In this document: in pieces, positions 62,627-64,000 of the stretch
Layout: the number at the start of each line of letters is the position of its first letter
How positions within the stretch are numbered: the first letter of the stretch is position 1
NCBI GenBank assembly: GCA_022560025.1
Contig: JAFISE010000010.1
Span: forward strand, 62,001 to 126,000
From: Stagonosporopsis chrysanthemi
Lineage: Eukaryota > Ascomycota > Dothideomycetes > Pleosporales > Didymellaceae
Direction: 5' to 3'
Length of the DNA: 64,000 bases
The notes under the pieces: generated by a model
Seen by the model: only the letters and a program-made list of their open reading frames with translations
The model's database searches: none
Told to the model about the DNA's origin: nothing
Position numbers and translations under genes: made by a program

Positions 62627-64000
62627 ATGAGCACCACAAACTCGAAGTTAAAAGCCGCAATCTTGGTCGTGTCCGAGACCGCGTCGCAAGACCCATCAAC
62701 AGACAAATGCATCTCGGTTCTTAAAGACGTCTTCAGCAGCTCCGGCAATGACCAATGGGATGTCGCACAGACCGATATTGTTCCGGATAACGTACTAGCA
62801 ATCCAGAAGACCATCAGGAGTTGGACCGATGGTGCCAATCCAATCAATCTGATCATTACCAGCGGTGGAACTGGTTTTGCTACCAAAGATGTGACTCCAG
62901 AGGTATGGCTTGCCATGCGGTGTGCAGCATTTCATGGCTAACCATGCGGGTAGGCGATAACGCCATTGATAGACAGGCACGCTCCTGGACTTGTGTGAGT
63001 GTTCATGCATCACTATACTGAGATGTCGAATTAACAGCTGCTTAGCCATGGCATGCTTACAACTTCGTACGCGGTAACGCCTTGTTAGTAGCCACGATCT
63101 ATTGCATGCCATTCCCTGACTGACTACTCCAGTCGCGCTAATGGCTCGGCCTGTTGCGGGGACTCGAAAACAGTCCATTGTGATCACTTTACCAGGATCG
63201 CCGAAGGGTGCTAAGGAGAATCTCGAGGCTGTTATTAAGCTGTTGCCGCATGCCTGCATCCAGGCAGCTGGTGCGGAATCAAGACCTCTTCATGAAGGCG
63301 GTGTAAAGAAGCTCGAGAAGGATGCTGGTGTTTCTAGTGCTACCTTGACAGGTACATGAAATCTCTGCCGTGTGTGAGGAAAAAGACTGACAACCACAGG
63401 TGCAGGCGGAGGTCACCACCACCACCATCACCATGGTCATGGTCATTCGCACGGTCATGGAGGCCATGCTGCAGTACAGCCGCACACAAAACCAGAGGAT
63501 CGACCCCAATCGAATGATCCCAGTGCCGGACCCTCTCGCAGGTATCGATCATCCCCTTACCCTATGCTAGCCGTCGACGATGCATTGAAGTTAATTGCGG
63601 AACACACCCCAGCTCCCATCGTCGAGACTGCGGCTGTCAACATGAGTTTGGGTGGCTCCGTCCTTGCTGAGGATGTCAAAGCTACCGAATCCGTACCTGC
63701 CTTCCGAGCCAGTATTGTCGATGGATATGCCGTCAAGATCCCTTCTTCTGGCAAATTTGAGAAGGGCGTATACCCTGTCGCAATTGTATCGCATGCCCAA
63801 GCAGGCGATGTGAAGGAGCTGAAGGAGGGTGAGATAGCTCGCATTACTACTGGAGCTCCACTCCCACCCGGTGCCGATGCAGTCGTAATGGTCGAGGATA
63901 CGGTATTGAAAAGCCAGACAGATGACGGTAACGAAGAGAAGGAGGTGGAGATTCTGACAAGTGAAATCCAAGCTGGAGAGAATGTGCGCGAGGTTGGCAG
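62627..64000 (+). CDS. cnxE: Gephyrin-type molybdenum cofactor biosynthesis protein (MogA-MoeA fusion), 3' end off window
   Basis: Adenylates molybdopterin (MogA-like part) and inserts molybdate (MoeA-like part). Exons 62627-62902, 62954-62994, 63046-63083, 63133-63351, 63400-beyond 64000; introns of 51, 51, 49 and 48 nt. The N-terminal MogA domain shows ILVVSETASQDPSTDKC, NLIITSGGTGFATKDVTPE, then ITPLIDRHAPGL, MLTTSYAVTPFALMARPVAG and QSIVITLPGSPKGAKENLEA. A His/Gly-rich linker (HHHHHHHGHGHSHGHGGH-like, about 63415-63470) leads to MoeA: SPYPMLAVDDALKLI, ETAAVNMSLGGSVLAEDV, VPAFRASIVDGYAVKI and ITTGAPLPPGADAVVMVEDT. An upstream ATG at 62582 would add 15 residues (MRDKPSTINVTSSSN); the choice between them is open. 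Nitrate reductase needs this cofactor. Confidence 0.93.

Overview
The window is nuclear DNA of a filamentous ascomycete. Coding density is high. Introns are short (mostly 45-96 nt) with GTATGT/GTAAGT-type donors and CTAAC/CTGAC branch sites just before the acceptor. The gene set is typical of Pezizomycotina: a nirA/nit-4-type Zn2Cys6 regulator, a Bqt4-like APSES protein, a gephyrin-type CnxE with a His-rich linker, and PPG1. Codon use and gene style suggest Dothideomycetes, but that is a guess. I see no transposon, no RIP-degraded stretch, no CRISPR, and no tRNA or rRNA gene that I can support. Exon coordinates come from reading frames and splice signals by hand; there is no transcript evidence.

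Layout. 1-8.4 kb: a divergent pair, VPS15 (minus, runs off the left edge) and FIG4 (plus), both acting on endosomal/vacuolar phosphoinositides. 8.7-12.6 kb: PPG1 phosphatase (minus) and a Pro/Gln-rich protein of unknown function (plus). 13.5-17.6 kb: AP-3 beta (minus), a 7-bp minisatellite, and an unknown 258-aa protein (plus). 17.8-22.2 kb: RhoGDI (minus), a Bqt4-like inner nuclear membrane protein (plus) and a small unknown protein (minus). 23.4-25.7 kb: a succinyl-CoA ligase alpha/beta fusion whose beta half has lost much of its nucleotide-binding domain. 26.3-31.7 kb: SUMO (minus), CMC4 (plus) and NUP84/NUP107 (plus). 31.9-36.6 kb: a UbiA-type prenyltransferase (minus) and a conserved fungal protein (plus). 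37.5-48.6 kb, all minus: nirA-like regulator, SNF2/RING helicase, vacuolar Ca2+/H+ exchanger. 50.2-54.5 kb, all minus: Pmp3-like protein with a PPxY tail, 3-hydroxyisobutyrate dehydrogenase, RNA polymerase III subunit Rpc37. 54.8-64 kb: DDB1 (plus), an unknown (plus), a TMEM42/EamA-like protein (minus), TFIIA gamma (minus), V-ATPase c'' (plus) and a gephyrin-type cnxE (plus, cut by the right edge).

Themes. Five genes serve the endosome/vacuole (VPS15, FIG4, AP-3 beta, VCX1, VMA16). Two serve nitrate assimilation: the nirA-like activator and CnxE, which makes the molybdenum cofactor nitrate reductase needs. Several genes are arranged as close divergent pairs (RPC37/DDB1, TOA2/VMA16, SUMO/CMC4, VPS15/FIG4).

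The most unusual locus is the succinyl-CoA ligase fusion. A 49-nt intron contains both the apparent former stop codon of the alpha part and an in-frame start codon for the beta part.
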